Source of the DNA: an uncultured Christensenellaceae bacterium
GTDB lineage: Bacteria > Bacillota > Clostridia > Christensenellales > Borkfalkiaceae
DNA length: 40,493 bases
Direction: 5' to 3'
NCBI GenBank assembly: GCA_910589015.1
Contig: CAJUSA010000017.1
Coordinates: 1 to 40,493, forward strand
The first letter of the stretch is position 1; the number at the start of each line of letters is the position of its first letter. Shown piece by piece: positions 23,578 to 33,081 of this stretch. The position numbers were made by a program, and so were the translations under genes. Under the pieces are notes generated by a model. It saw nothing but the letters and a program-made list of their open reading frames with translations, ran no database searches and was not told the DNA's origin.

Positions 23578-24452
23578 TCGCGCTTGGAATCGATTTGGGC
23601 GGCACGTCGGCAAAAATCGGCTTGGTGGAAGACGGAAATATCGTGGAATCGGTGCAGGTTCCCACGCGTGCCGACAGCGATTACGAAGGGATCGTGACCG
23701 ATCTGACCGAGGCGGCAAAGAAGCTGGCGCTTCACCGTAAAGTTCAAAAGGTCGGCATCGGTTCGCCCGGCATTATCGATACGAAAACGGGCGTCGTTTG
23801 TTTTTCGAATAACATTCGTTGGAGCGACGCGCCGTTACGGGACGATATTTCAAAATCGCTCGGTTTGCCTGCCGAAATTGCGAACGACGCCAAGTGCGCG
23901 GCGCTCGGGGAAGCCGTTTACGGCGCAGGGAAAGGCGTTGACCGCGTGGCTATGCTGACGCTCGGTACAGGCGTCGGCGGCGGATTGGTAAAAAACGGAA
24001 AATTGGAACGCGGCTCGATCTACGAAGATGCGTCCGGAATATTCGGACATATGACTTTGGTTCCCAACGGCAGACCCTGTACTTGCGGTAGAAAAGGCTG
24101 TTTCGAGGCATACTGTTCCGCGACGGCGGTTTCGGAAAAAGCACAGCAGGTTCTCGGTATTTCTTCGGTAAAAGAAGTTTTCGAACGGGCAAAGAAAAAA
24201 GAGGTCAAAGCCGTTTGGCTGGTAGAAAATTTTGCGTCGTATCTTGCATCGGCCGTCGTGGGGCTTGCGAATATCTTGCGACCGCAGAGAATTGTGATCG
24301 GCGGCGGAATGTCGGCATCCGCGAAGTTGTTTTTACCGCAGGTGCAGGACGCGGTCAAGCGGGAAGTTTACGGGTTGGAATACGCCCCCGTCAACGTAGT
24401 AGTTGCGAAACTCGGAAATAAAGCCGGTATTATCGGCGCATCATTGTTATAA
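23574..24452 (+). CDS. ROK family sugar kinase
   Basis: A 292-residue ATP-dependent hexose kinase. It shows the phosphate-binding loop GIDLGGTSAKIG, substrate loop ANDAKCAALGEAVYG, GTGVGGGLV and the zinc motif CTCGRKGCFEAYCS of ROK proteins. GTG start at 23574, overlapping the GH38 stop as GTGA. Between an alpha-mannosidase and a mannose-6-phosphate isomerase, the natural substrate is probably mannose, giving mannose-6-phosphate; glucose is the usual alternative for ROK enzymes. Confidence 0.92.
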   Translation: MIALGIDLGGTSAKIGLVEDGNIVESVQVPTRADSDYEGIVTDLTEAAKKLALHRKVQKVGIGSPGIIDTKTGVVCFSNNIRWSDAPLRDDISKSLGLPAEIANDAKCAALGEAVYGAGKGVDRVAMLTLGTGVGGGLVKNGKLERGSIYEDASGIFGHMTLVPNGRPCTCGRKGCFEAYCSATAVSEKAQQVLGISSVKEVFERAKKKEVKAVWLVENFASYLASAVVGLANILRPQRIVIGGGMSASAKLFLPQVQDAVKREVYGLEYAPVNVVVAKLGNKAGIIGASLL

Positions 24453-24463
24453 AAGGATATTTT

Positions 24464-26185
24464 ATGAAAGGTTACGGAAATTACGATAAATACCCCGAAT
24501 TGAAAATCGACGGGTTTGAAACATGGCAGGGTTATGCAAACATTGCCGACGAACTGCGGCGCCGTGCGAAAGGGAAAAAGCGGTTTGTCATCGTGTTCGA
24601 CTGCTATCCCGAAGTCGATCAGGCGGAAGTGTGGAAGGGATTGTCTGCGCTCGGTGCCGAATGGTTTTTCTCGGACGACGCGATGATGGATCAAGCCGCT
24701 TATAACGCCATGATCTGTCCGTTTGTTACGGATGACCGCGTATTCGGCGTGATGAATACGCTTAAACTTACCGACGTTTTAGATGCGGATAAGGCAAACG
24801 ATATGCGCGGCGAAATCGCTGCCCGAACGGGTTTGATTTGCGTGATCGGCGTAGGCGCTTCGCTTGTTGCGCAAGGCGATCTGCTTGTTTATCTCGATCT
24901 GGCGCGATGGGAAATTCAATGCCGGTTCGCAAAAGGGCTTCCGAATTGGCGGACGGAAAATTCCGACGCGGGCAAACTTGCGAAATTCAAGCAGGGATTT
25001 TTTGTCGAATGGCGCATGGCGGATCGTCACAAACGCACGCTCATGAACAGGGCAGACTATTTGCTCGATACGAATCGGGCAAACGACCCGAAAATGGTGA
25101 GCGGCGAGGGTTGGCGCGCGGGGCTGGAAAAGTTTGCGACCCGTCCGTTCCGTCTTGTTCCGTATTTCGCGCCCGAAGTCTGGGGCGGGCAGTGGATGAA
25201 AGAGGTTTGCGATCTCGACCGTTCCGCCGATAATTATGCCTGGGCATTCGACGGCGTTCCGGAAGAAAACAGCATTTATCTGCGCTTCGGGCAGACGAGG
25301 ATCGAGGTACCTTCCATCGACGTTGTGTTCTACCGTCCCCGTCTGCTGTTGGGCGACAGAGTGCACGCGCGGTTCGGCGACGAATATCCGATCCGCTTCG
25401 ACTTTCTCGATACGATGGGCGGTCAGAATCTATCGTTACAGGTGCATCCGCTTACGGAATATATTCAACATACGTTCGGCATGCACTACACGCAGGACGA
25501 AAGCTATTATATTCTCGACTGCGAAGAGGATACCTACGTTTATCTCGGGCTGAAAGAGGGCATTGATCAGGACGCGATGCTTGCCGATCTCGAACGGGCG
25601 CAGAAAGGCGGATTTGACTTCCCTGCGGAAAAATACGTCAACAAATGGCCCGTTAAGAAGCACGACCATTTCCTGATCCCGGGCGGCACGGTGCATTGTT
25701 CGGGAAAAGATACGATGGTGTTGGAAATTTCCGCTACGCCCTATATCTTCACCTTTAAGCTGTGGGATTGGGCGCGGCTTGGTTTGGACGGTTTACCCAG
25801 ACCCGTACATATCCATCACGGGCGTAAGGTCATTCAGTGGGACAGAACGACCTCTTGGGTAAAAGAAAATCTGATCAACCGTTTCGAAACAATCGAAGAG
25901 CGCGAAGACTATCGCGAAGAGCACACGGGGTTGCATGAGCGGGAATTTATCGAAACGCGCCGTTGTCATATTCGGCGGAAAGAGCTTTACCGCACGAACG
26001 GTTCGGTGGTACAGGCGAACGTTGTCGACGGGCGCGGCGCAGTGATCGAAAGTCCGACGGGCGCGTTCGAGCCCTATGAAGTGCATTATGCCGAAACATA
26101 CATTGTTCCGGAAAGCGTAAAAGAGTATACGATACGTCCGCTTGACGAAAGCGTTACCATCGTTCAGGCGTACGTTCGCGGATAA
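24464..26185 (+). CDS. manA: Class I mannose-6-phosphate isomerase with N-terminal domain
   Basis: A 573-residue two-part protein. Residues about 215-573 are a cupin-type phosphomannose isomerase with zinc residues Q326 and H328 (LQVHP), E346 (DESYYIL) and a histidine near 413 (PGGTVHCSG). It turns mannose-6-phosphate into fructose-6-phosphate. Residues 1-215 (VIVFDCYPEVDQAEVW, LICVIGVGASLVAQGDLLVY, FFVEWRMADRHKR) resemble a nucleotide-kinase-like domain without a recognisable P-loop; this longer architecture is familiar from Clostridia. The role of the extra domain is unknown. The ribosome site AAAAGGA lies just after the ROK gene. Confidence 0.9.
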   Translation: MKGYGNYDKYPELKIDGFETWQGYANIADELRRRAKGKKRFVIVFDCYPEVDQAEVWKGLSALGAEWFFSDDAMMDQAAYNAMICPFVTDDRVFGVMNTLKLTDVLDADKANDMRGEIAARTGLICVIGVGASLVAQGDLLVYLDLARWEIQCRFAKGLPNWRTENSDAGKLAKFKQGFFVEWRMADRHKRTLMNRADYLLDTNRANDPKMVSGEGWRAGLEKFATRPFRLVPYFAPEVWGGQWMKEVCDLDRSADNYAWAFDGVPEENSIYLRFGQTRIEVPSIDVVFYRPRLLLGDRVHARFGDEYPIRFDFLDTMGGQNLSLQVHPLTEYIQHTFGMHYTQDESYYILDCEEDTYVYLGLKEGIDQDAMLADLERAQKGGFDFPAEKYVNKWPVKKHDHFLIPGGTVHCSGKDTMVLEISATPYIFTFKLWDWARLGLDGLPRPVHIHHGRKVIQWDRTTSWVKENLINRFETIEEREDYREEHTGLHEREFIETRRCHIRRKELYRTNGSVVQANVVDGRGAVIESPTGAFEPYEVHYAETYIVPESVKEYTIRPLDESVTIVQAYVRG

Positions 26186-26205
26186 AAAATTTCGGAGGGG
26201 AAAGG

Positions 26206-27489
26206 ATGAAAAAGATTTTAGCGGTATCGATGGCTGCGGCGCTTTGCGCGGGGGCGGTTGCGGGCTTTACGGGTTGCGGCGCGAATGGGAACGAAATTAT
26301 GGTGTGGTGCGACGCGATCGCGTCGGATAAAGATACGCTTGATGAATTTGTTTCCTATTTCAACGCCAACAACGGAATGGGCTACACGATGAAATACAAG
26401 ATGCAGGATAGCGTAACGGCATCGTTGGCGTCTGCGTCGATGGGCGGCGCGGCGCCCGATCTTGTGATCTGGCCGCGTTGGGAAACCATTTCCAAGACCA
26501 ACCTCGTGCACGATCTTTCGGGAAAGATCGAAGAGGACGGGACGATCGATCTTGCCGACTATAACGAGGCGGCATGCCGCGAACTCACGGTGAAAAACGG
26601 CGTTTGGGGGATCCCGATCGATCTCGACGCCTGGGGGCTTTGGTGCAATATGGACCTGATGAGCGAGGATCAGATCCCCGCAACGTGGGACGAGCTGAAA
26701 AGCTCGACGCGGGCGCTTACGAGCGGCAGCGGCAACGATACGATCGTCGGGCTCGACGCTTATAATCTGCGCGGTCAGTTTTACAGCTTTACGTTGACAA
26801 ACGGCGCAAAGCTCGTCGATACTTCTTCCGCGGTTCCGAAAATCAATATCGACGTGAGCGATACAAACTCCGAGTCCTATCAAAAGGCGGCGGAAATTAT
26901 GGATCTGTTCATCGATCTCATGAAAACAACGGGGTGTCCCACCGATTATCATACCGACGATAAATTTATCGAGGGAAAAGTGGCTATGAAGTTCGGTCCG
27001 AGCAATTATAACGCTACGGTCGAAAAACTTCTCGGCGAGGAAATGAATCTTCGTTTTGTCGGTTATCCCGCAAAGAGTGCGACCGAAGGCGCCGTAAGCG
27101 GTATGCTCGGCGGGTATTCGCTTGCCGTGCCTAAAACGAAGAGCCTCGATAAGGGTTTCGACGTTATCAAATGGTGGCTCAAAGACGAAAATCTTCAAAA
27201 GTACTGTGAACTCTACAATCTGCTGCCTGCCAAAACCGTTTTGCAGGACGCGGCGTTCGTTTCCGAAAATCAAATTCTCACGACGATGAAATCGATGTTG
27301 CCTTCGTGCGACGTCCGTCCGATCGCGAAGGGGTATTCGAACGTGGAAACGACCTGGATTTTCAGCACAATCGATTCGCTGCGCGAGTATATCCGCACGA
27401 ACAACGGCACGATCGTCGATTCTCTCACGGCTTTGACGCAGATTAAGCAAAAAGGTGACTCGCAATTCCAGCTCGAAGCGCTTCTTTAA
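26206..27489 (+). CDS. ABC sugar-binding lipoprotein (CUT1)
   Basis: A 427-residue extracellular solute-binding protein. The lipobox GFTGC puts the lipidated cysteine at C24. The family-1 binding fold shows FVSYFNANNGMGYTMKYK, MGGAAPDLVIWPRW, GVWGIPIDLDAWGLWCNMDLM and GMLGGYSLAVPK. It captures oligosaccharides, here presumably manno-oligosaccharides, for the two permeases that follow. Ribosome site GGAGGGG. Confidence 0.92.
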   Translation: MKKILAVSMAAALCAGAVAGFTGCGANGNEIMVWCDAIASDKDTLDEFVSYFNANNGMGYTMKYKMQDSVTASLASASMGGAAPDLVIWPRWETISKTNLVHDLSGKIEEDGTIDLADYNEAACRELTVKNGVWGIPIDLDAWGLWCNMDLMSEDQIPATWDELKSSTRALTSGSGNDTIVGLDAYNLRGQFYSFTLTNGAKLVDTSSAVPKINIDVSDTNSESYQKAAEIMDLFIDLMKTTGCPTDYHTDDKFIEGKVAMKFGPSNYNATVEKLLGEEMNLRFVGYPAKSATEGAVSGMLGGYSLAVPKTKSLDKGFDVIKWWLKDENLQKYCELYNLLPAKTVLQDAAFVSENQILTTMKSMLPSCDVRPIAKGYSNVETTWIFSTIDSLREYIRTNNGTIVDSLTALTQIKQKGDSQFQLEALL

Positions 27490-27499
27490 GGGGGATTTC

Positions 27500-28402
27500 A
27501 TGGAAAGAATTGCCGAAAAAAAGAAACATTCTCTGCAAAGCCGACTTGCATGGAAAGGGTTTTTCTTCGTGTTGCCCGCCTGCGTGTTCTTTACGCTGTT
27601 TACGCTTGTTCCTATTATAATGGCGATCGTGCTTGCTTTTGCGAAGTACGACGGGATCGGGGAAATCAACTGGGTCGGGTTTCAGAATTTTGCCAACATT
27701 TTCAAGTTCGACGACGTCTATAAAAAATCGTTTGTAAACGTTGCCTGGTATGCGTTGTTTGCCATTCCGCTCTCGGTTTTGTTGCCGCTTTTCTACGCCA
27801 TGCTCATCAATGCCGACGTGCAGGGCGGGAAGGTGTTCCGTGCGATTTATTACATTCCGGGGCTTACGAGTACGGTGGCGGCGGCAACGGTGTTCCGTCT
27901 TGTTTTCAATCCCGATATCGGCGTGGTCAATTCCTTTTTGGGCTTGTTGGGAATCCGCGGGCCGCAATGGCTCGAATCGAGCAATACGGCGATGATCACG
28001 ATCGTTTTTCTCACCATGTGGCAGGGGATCGGCGGAAACATGATCATTTACGCCGCCGCCTTGACGGGGATCTCGCCCGAGCTTTACGAGGCGGCGCGCA
28101 TCGACGGAGCAAGCCGTCCGCGCATGTTTTTCAAAATTACGCTGCCCTTGCTCGCGCCGACGACCTTCTTCATTATCACGATGAGCATTATCGGCGCCTT
28201 CCAGCTCTACGATCAGGTGCTTGTCATGACCGACGGCGGCCCGGCAAATTCCACGGTGACGCCCGTGTATGTCATTTACAACCGCGCGTTCGGCACGAAC
28301 TCGAACATGGGGTATGCGTCCGCGCAGGCAGTGCTGTTGTTTATCGTGATCGCGTTTGTTTCGACGATCACGCAAAAATTCGTGAAGGATCGCGCTTACT
28401 GA
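27500..28402 (+). CDS. ABC sugar permease, MalF type
   Basis: A 300-residue membrane protein with six predicted helices. The coupling motif EAARIDGASRPRMFFKITLPLL (about residues 202-223) contacts the ATPase. The start at 27500 is set by AAGGGGGA; the frame open from 27455 overlaps the previous gene and is rejected. It forms a heterodimer with the next permease. Confidence 0.95.
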   Translation: MERIAEKKKHSLQSRLAWKGFFFVLPACVFFTLFTLVPIIMAIVLAFAKYDGIGEINWVGFQNFANIFKFDDVYKKSFVNVAWYALFAIPLSVLLPLFYAMLINADVQGGKVFRAIYYIPGLTSTVAAATVFRLVFNPDIGVVNSFLGLLGIRGPQWLESSNTAMITIVFLTMWQGIGGNMIIYAAALTGISPELYEAARIDGASRPRMFFKITLPLLAPTTFFIITMSIIGAFQLYDQVLVMTDGGPANSTVTPVYVIYNRAFGTNSNMGYASAQAVLLFIVIAFVSTITQKFVKDRAY

Positions 28403-28412
28403 GAGGTGAAAC

Positions 28413-29303
28413 ATGGAAAAAACATTCATGAATCCCAAAAGATCGAAACTGATCAGGAAGATCGTGCTTACTGCGATTGCGGTGTTGCTTGCTTTGATTG
28501 CGCTTGCGCCGTATTATTGGTCGATCCTCATTTCGTTCCGCCCTCAGAGCGAAATATACACAAACCGTTCGTGGTTTTTTACCAGCTTTACGTTTGAACA
28601 CTACAAGAACGTATTTGAAAACGTACCCATCTTTCAATACTTCTTCAACACGCTGTTTTTAACGCTTGTGAACGTGGTGACAAACCTTCTGTTTGCGTCC
28701 ATGGCGGCTTACGGTTTTGAAAAACTGCGTTTCAGAGGCAGCAACGTAATTTTCAAAATCATGATGACGTCGATGATGCTGCCCGGTATTGCGACGACGG
28801 TTCCGACCTTTCTGTTGCTGCGTTCCTTCCCGCTTGTCGGCGGAAACGATATTTTAGGACGGGGCGGCTTCGGTTTTATCGGCACCTTCCTCGGCGTGCT
28901 GCTTCCCGGTACGGTGGGCGTTTACGGCGTGTTTTTCATGCGGCAGTTCCTGATACCTGCAAGCAGTGAATTTGCGGAAGCGGCGCGGATCGACGGCGCG
29001 GGCGAGTTCCGAATCTTTCTTCAAATTTATATGCCCATGCTTGTGCCCGCATTGCTTACGCTCGGTATCTTCTGTTTTCAGGGCGTCTGGAATTCGTACA
29101 TGTGGCCCAATCTCATCTTGCAGGGGCATGAGGAACTGAGCGTGCTTACCATGGCGATCCGCAATTATTCGCTCGAAACAAACTTCCAATACGGCCCGAT
29201 GATGGCAATGAGTATTCTGATGAGTATTCCCATCATCGTCGTGTTCTGCGCTATGCAAAAATACTTCATCAACGGCGTTGCCGTTGGCGGTATCAAAGGT
29301 TAA
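28413..29303 (+). CDS. ABC sugar permease, MalG type
   Basis: A 296-residue membrane protein with six predicted helices and the coupling motif EAARIDGAGEFRIFLQIYMP. It starts 10 nt after the first permease with a GAGAGGTG site. No ATP-binding subunit is encoded in the operon, so a shared MsmK/UgpC-type ATPase elsewhere in the genome is expected. Confidence 0.95.
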   Translation: MEKTFMNPKRSKLIRKIVLTAIAVLLALIALAPYYWSILISFRPQSEIYTNRSWFFTSFTFEHYKNVFENVPIFQYFFNTLFLTLVNVVTNLLFASMAAYGFEKLRFRGSNVIFKIMMTSMMLPGIATTVPTFLLLRSFPLVGGNDILGRGGFGFIGTFLGVLLPGTVGVYGVFFMRQFLIPASSEFAEAARIDGAGEFRIFLQIYMPMLVPALLTLGIFCFQGVWNSYMWPNLILQGHEELSVLTMAIRNYSLETNFQYGPMMAMSILMSIPIIVVFCAMQKYFINGVAVGGIKG

Positions 29304-29346
29304 AAGGGGAATGATCCCTTAAAATATAGGATTTAGGAGGAATATT

Positions 29347-31611
29347 ATGAAGGTTTTACACAAAAAGAGTCTGGCAGTCGCCATGACGGGAACGCTGGCT
29401 TGCGCGTGTCTGGTTTCGGGCGTCGGCTCCTTAAACGCAAACGCGGCAGATAACGTGTTTCAGCACGGTTTTCTCGAAGGACGCACCTACATTGCGGGCG
29501 TCACACAGGCGGAAGTCGTGCAGGCGTTTGAGACGGAAGGCGCGCGCTTACTTGCCGAGATGGAAGCGGCGGGTATGAAAGATCAGTTTCAGATCAAAAA
29601 CCATCCTCTCGGAAACGGCTGGCCCAATGACGGCGCAAGCACATATTTCGTATCGGCGCACCTCGGGCTCGGAACGTTTGACGGCGATGCCGGTCTTTGG
29701 AATGCGGATTATGCGTTTATCGTATTCAACCCGCATACGAAAGAGGCGTACACCGTGCGCGGAGGCGCGGCAAACGCTTATGCGAATGCGTCGCATGGTT
29801 GGAGTAACCAGCTTGTTCATGCCGGCTATCCTACGGAAAATCAGTTTACGGTAGACGGTATCGACTATCAGAACTTCTCGCTCGGTTATGCCAAGGACGC
29901 AGAGTTTGTTTACGGCAAGAAGGTTGACGAAACGGGCGCGGAAAGCGATCTGACGGCGCATGACATTGCAACGAGCATGGTTATCCCCGTGTATCAGGAT
30001 ACGGTGAACGCAGCGCATATTACGGGGCTTTCCGTTGCGGACTACGAAGCAGCATACGAGGAATACTTCACGGGGAAAGACATCAACACGAACCCCATCA
30101 CGCAGCATAATAACAACAAATACAGCCAGTGGCGCCAGTCTACGGCGGAGGGCGGCAACGTCGTTTACAACGCCAAACTCAAAAAGATGTATACCGTTAC
30201 GAGCACCTTCCTTACGGCGTTCAATTCTTCCGAAGACTGGGGCGCGCCCGTCGGCGAACAGACCGTCATTGCGGAAAAAACCAATCAGTTGTTCACGAAT
30301 GGCGTTGCGGTGATCGAAGAAGAAAAGGTGAAGTTCTATAAGGCCTCACACGTCGATCCCGAAACGGGCGACATCGTTTCCGATCTGGATTCGAACGCGG
30401 CGGGCAGAGTGAGCGCCGAAACCGAGGCGAAGCTTCCTTCGGGCGTAACGGCGGAAGCCGTTGCGGCTGCGGCGCAGGCGGTTTATGCGGATACGATGGG
30501 CAATGCGATCGAATTCATGCAGTTCTTCGAGGGAACCGACGTTCTCGTTCAGACCTTCGTCAAGGGCGAAGGGGCAACGGCGGAAACGACGAAAATTTAT
30601 GTCGATACGACCAAGACGCCTTTATCGGCTGTCGTGCTCGACCATGACGCATTCGGAATTTATGAAAATCCCACCCGCTTTAATGAAGGTTTGCAACAGT
30701 ATCCCGTCACGGGGGAAATGATTTTAGGTCCGGCGGTTTCGAACGTGTTCGAAGTCAACGGTACGAAGTATCAGAATTTCCTCTACGGCGCGATCGACCT
30801 TACGGCAACCAAGGCGGATAAGCAGGTTCTGCCCGGCGTAAACTACGCTGCCGACGGCACCCGCACCGTTCTCGATCTTTCCAAGCATATTACGATCAAA
30901 TCGGATATCCGCATTCCCGACAGTTACGGCGTCGGTGCAGCCGATCTGCTTGCAAAATTCCGCGAAGCCTATAAAGCATATGCCGAACAGGGGATTGCGC
31001 TGGGTATGCCGAATATCGAAGGAATCGGCGCATGGGCGGCCGTTGCGGGCGGTCAGGAAAGCGGCACCAACGAATTTATCGACGGACAGGGCATGATCAA
31101 ACTCGGTCTGCACATGACGGACAGCGGTGCGATCTGCTATTACGGCGTGACGGCAATGCTGGCGTATTCGCCCAAAGACGGCAACGTTTATATTATGAGC
31201 GATGCGGTGATCAGCAACATGGGAACGTATTACTGTTACTTCGGGGCGCCGACGAGCAATCTTACGGATACGACGCTCAATGCCGACGGTCAGGAAGTTT
31301 CGGTAAAAATTCAGAATTTCGAATTAGGCTATCTTGTGGTCATGGGCGATTCGGCAAGCATGATCAACGATAAGATCTGGGATTTCGATTTGCGCGGTCC
31401 CGTAAATCTCGACGGTTCGAAGATCCCCGGCACGGTTTATCCGGGCGAAAGCGGAACGAACCCCGACGACGGGAACAAACCGAACGATAAAGACGATACG
31501 AAGAAGGGTTGCGGTTCGGTCGGCGCGACGGGCGCAGGGCTGATTCTCGGCACCGCCGTAATTGCATGCGCGGCTACGGCGCTTATCGTGAAAAAACGCA
31601 AACAGGATTGA
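29347..31611 (+). CDS. Surface protein with four LGFP-like modules
   Basis: A 754-residue secreted protein: signal peptide 1-34 (cleavage near ANA-AD), a long ectodomain, and a C-terminal membrane helix (about 722-747, GLILGTAVIACAATALIV) with a KKRKQD stop-transfer tail. The ectodomain holds four diverged modules of about 150 residues. Each has an acidic helix (AFETEGARLLAEMEAAG, DYEAAYEEYF, AVAAAAQAVYADTMG, LLAKFREAYKAYAEQG) and then an LGFP-like segment: GYPTENQF...YQNFSLG (160), GAPVGEQTV...NQLFTNG (298), GPAVSNVF...YQNFLYG (458), GAPTSNL...IQNFELG (632). LGFP repeats are linked to cell-wall attachment. It follows the transporter and precedes a mannanase, so a glycan-binding or enzyme-presenting role is likely. 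No catalytic motif seen. Confidence 0.7.
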   Translation: MKVLHKKSLAVAMTGTLACACLVSGVGSLNANAADNVFQHGFLEGRTYIAGVTQAEVVQAFETEGARLLAEMEAAGMKDQFQIKNHPLGNGWPNDGASTYFVSAHLGLGTFDGDAGLWNADYAFIVFNPHTKEAYTVRGGAANAYANASHGWSNQLVHAGYPTENQFTVDGIDYQNFSLGYAKDAEFVYGKKVDETGAESDLTAHDIATSMVIPVYQDTVNAAHITGLSVADYEAAYEEYFTGKDINTNPITQHNNNKYSQWRQSTAEGGNVVYNAKLKKMYTVTSTFLTAFNSSEDWGAPVGEQTVIAEKTNQLFTNGVAVIEEEKVKFYKASHVDPETGDIVSDLDSNAAGRVSAETEAKLPSGVTAEAVAAAAQAVYADTMGNAIEFMQFFEGTDVLVQTFVKGEGATAETTKIYVDTTKTPLSAVVLDHDAFGIYENPTRFNEGLQQYPVTGEMILGPAVSNVFEVNGTKYQNFLYGAIDLTATKADKQVLPGVNYAADGTRTVLDLSKHITIKSDIRIPDSYGVGAADLLAKFREAYKAYAEQGIALGMPNIEGIGAWAAVAGGQESGTNEFIDGQGMIKLGLHMTDSGAICYYGVTAMLAYSPKDGNVYIMSDAVISNMGTYYCYFGAPTSNLTDTTLNADGQEVSVKIQNFELGYLVVMGDSASMINDKIWDFDLRGPVNLDGSKIPGTVYPGESGTNPDDGNKPNDKDDTKKGCGSVGATGAGLILGTAVIACAATALIVKKRKQD

Positions 31612-31621
31612 GGTGCTTTTC

Positions 31622-32929
31622 ATGAAACACGTTAAAAAAATAGCGGCAATGGCAGCGGCGCTTATGCTTGGATTAACGGCGTTATGTGCTTGCGGCGAGG
31701 GGGGTAATCCTTCCGGCGGCGGCGAAAAGCCGGACATTCCCCCCGTCGAGCGCCCGACTTCGCAGGAAACGCTGGCGAAGAACATGGCGGGCACCATTTT
31801 CGATCAGTACGCCGTGCGCGGCGGCGAGGGCGAGAACGCTTATATCAATCTCAAAGAATATCACAATCAGAACCAGTCGGGTTTCCTTTGGTCGAATTTC
31901 TGCGGCGTGGGAATGCAGTACTATATGTGCAAGCTCTATCCCGACGACGCGGAACAGAAAGATATCTTTCAAAAGATGATGAACAACTTCAAATACTTCC
32001 GTCAGAGCAATCCCGACGGCAATGCGGCGGCAAATTCGGTGAAGTATCATTCGGGACGCGGAAGCAGCCCTTCTTCGGGGTACGGCGACTGTTTCTTCGA
32101 CGATAATATCTGGGTCGCAAGAAATCTTATCCGCGCCTATGAAATATTGGAGGACGAATGGTATCTCGAGGAAGCCGTCCGCGTAAACAACTGGGTTCTG
32201 TCGGGCTGGAACAACGAACTTGGCGGGCTTGTGTGGAGCGAGCGCGGCTTGAGCGACGACGCCGAGGAACAACATTTGGAACGCGGACTCAGCGCCAACG
32301 CATGCAGTATTATCGTGAACGCGACGCTTGCAGAGTTTGCCGAAACGTCCGAGCAAAAAGCGTTTTATGCCGAGTGGGCGGATAAGTTCTATGCTTTCTG
32401 CAAGAAAATGCAGAACAAACCCGATAGCTACGATTATTGGAACGGGATCCATACGGTGATTAAAAACGGCGAACGTATCGACGGCGCGGTGAACCGCGTG
32501 CATTATGCTTACAATTCGGGCAGTATGATCTTAGCCGACTTCGCCATGTACGAGCTCACGGAAGATTCGGCAAAAAAAGCCGAATATATGGACGACGCGC
32601 TCGGCACGGCGGCCGCCGCAAAAAAGACGTTCAACCTCATTGATCCGGGCGCGATGAAATTCTATTATCAGGGCGATCCCTGGTTTGCGGCGATCTTGCA
32701 CGAAGCATATTACGAACTGTACGATTACGATGCGGAACTTGCAAAGGGATATCTTAATTCTTTTACCGTGAACGTGGAAACGGCGTATAAGAACCGCGAT
32801 CCCGAAACGGGGCTGTGCCCTTATCAGGCGACGGGTACGGTGACGTGGAACCGAAACGAGTCATACGTCATTCATCAGGTCGGTTTTGCCGAACAGGCTG
32901 TTTTAGCGGCGCTTTACAGCATTAAGTGA
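31622..32929 (+). CDS. GH76 alpha-mannanase-type lipoprotein
   Basis: A 435-residue enzyme. The signal ends in a lipobox (LCAC, C24), so it is anchored on the outer face of the membrane. The (alpha/alpha) barrel of GH76 carries the catalytic aspartate pair D160-D161 in CFFDDNIWVARNLIRAYE, with GGLVWSERG and YAYNSGSMILADFAMYEL. GH76 enzymes cut internal alpha-1,6-mannan bonds, as in fungal cell-wall mannan. Last gene of the operon; the start at 31622 follows GAGGTG, 10 nt after the previous stop (the frame open from 31613 is extension). The products would be taken up by the ABC system and cleaved by GH38. Confidence 0.9.
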   Translation: MKHVKKIAAMAAALMLGLTALCACGEGGNPSGGGEKPDIPPVERPTSQETLAKNMAGTIFDQYAVRGGEGENAYINLKEYHNQNQSGFLWSNFCGVGMQYYMCKLYPDDAEQKDIFQKMMNNFKYFRQSNPDGNAAANSVKYHSGRGSSPSSGYGDCFFDDNIWVARNLIRAYEILEDEWYLEEAVRVNNWVLSGWNNELGGLVWSERGLSDDAEEQHLERGLSANACSIIVNATLAEFAETSEQKAFYAEWADKFYAFCKKMQNKPDSYDYWNGIHTVIKNGERIDGAVNRVHYAYNSGSMILADFAMYELTEDSAKKAEYMDDALGTAAAAKKTFNLIDPGAMKFYYQGDPWFAAILHEAYYELYDYDAELAKGYLNSFTVNVETAYKNRDPETGLCPYQATGTVTWNRNESYVIHQVGFAEQAVLAALYSIK

Positions 32930-32956
32930 GGAAGGAAAAAAATTTGGTTTGATAGT

Positions 32957-32980
32957 GAGCGGCGGATTTTTCCGCCGCTC
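32957..32980 (+). terminator. Hairpin after the mannose operon
   Basis: GAGCGGCGGA (32957-32966) pairs with TCCGCCGCTC (32971-32980); a modest T-run follows. Confidence 0.7.
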
Positions 32981-33000
32981 TGTTTCATGAAAAAGGGATA

Positions 33001-33030
33001 AAAAAACTCCGCTTTGCGGTGTTTTTTATT
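33001..33030. terminator. Second, bidirectional terminator
   Basis: AAAAAACTCCGC (33001-33012) pairs with GCGGTGTTTTTT (33016-33027) with one T-T mismatch. It ends remaining readthrough from the mannose operon and backs up the tracrRNA terminator on minus. Confidence 0.85.
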
Positions 33031-33041
33031 TTCGCACGGTA

Positions 33042-33070
33042 TTTACAAACAGGGTATTCTGTGTTATAAT
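33042..33070 (+). promoter_or_regulatory. Predicted cas operon promoter, upstream of the tracrRNA gene
   Basis: TTTACA (33042-33047), 17 bp, TATAAT (33065-33070). Transcription from about 33077 gives a cas9 leader of about 160 nt that is antisense to all of the tracrRNA. No other good plus-strand promoter is visible between here and the cas9 ATG. Confidence 0.75.
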
Positions 33071-33081
33071 CGAGCGGCAAG

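Noticed and set aside
26218..27669. 483-codon minus-strand frame in the ABC transporter region
   Set aside because: It lies opposite clear binding-protein and permease genes and has shadow-type composition.
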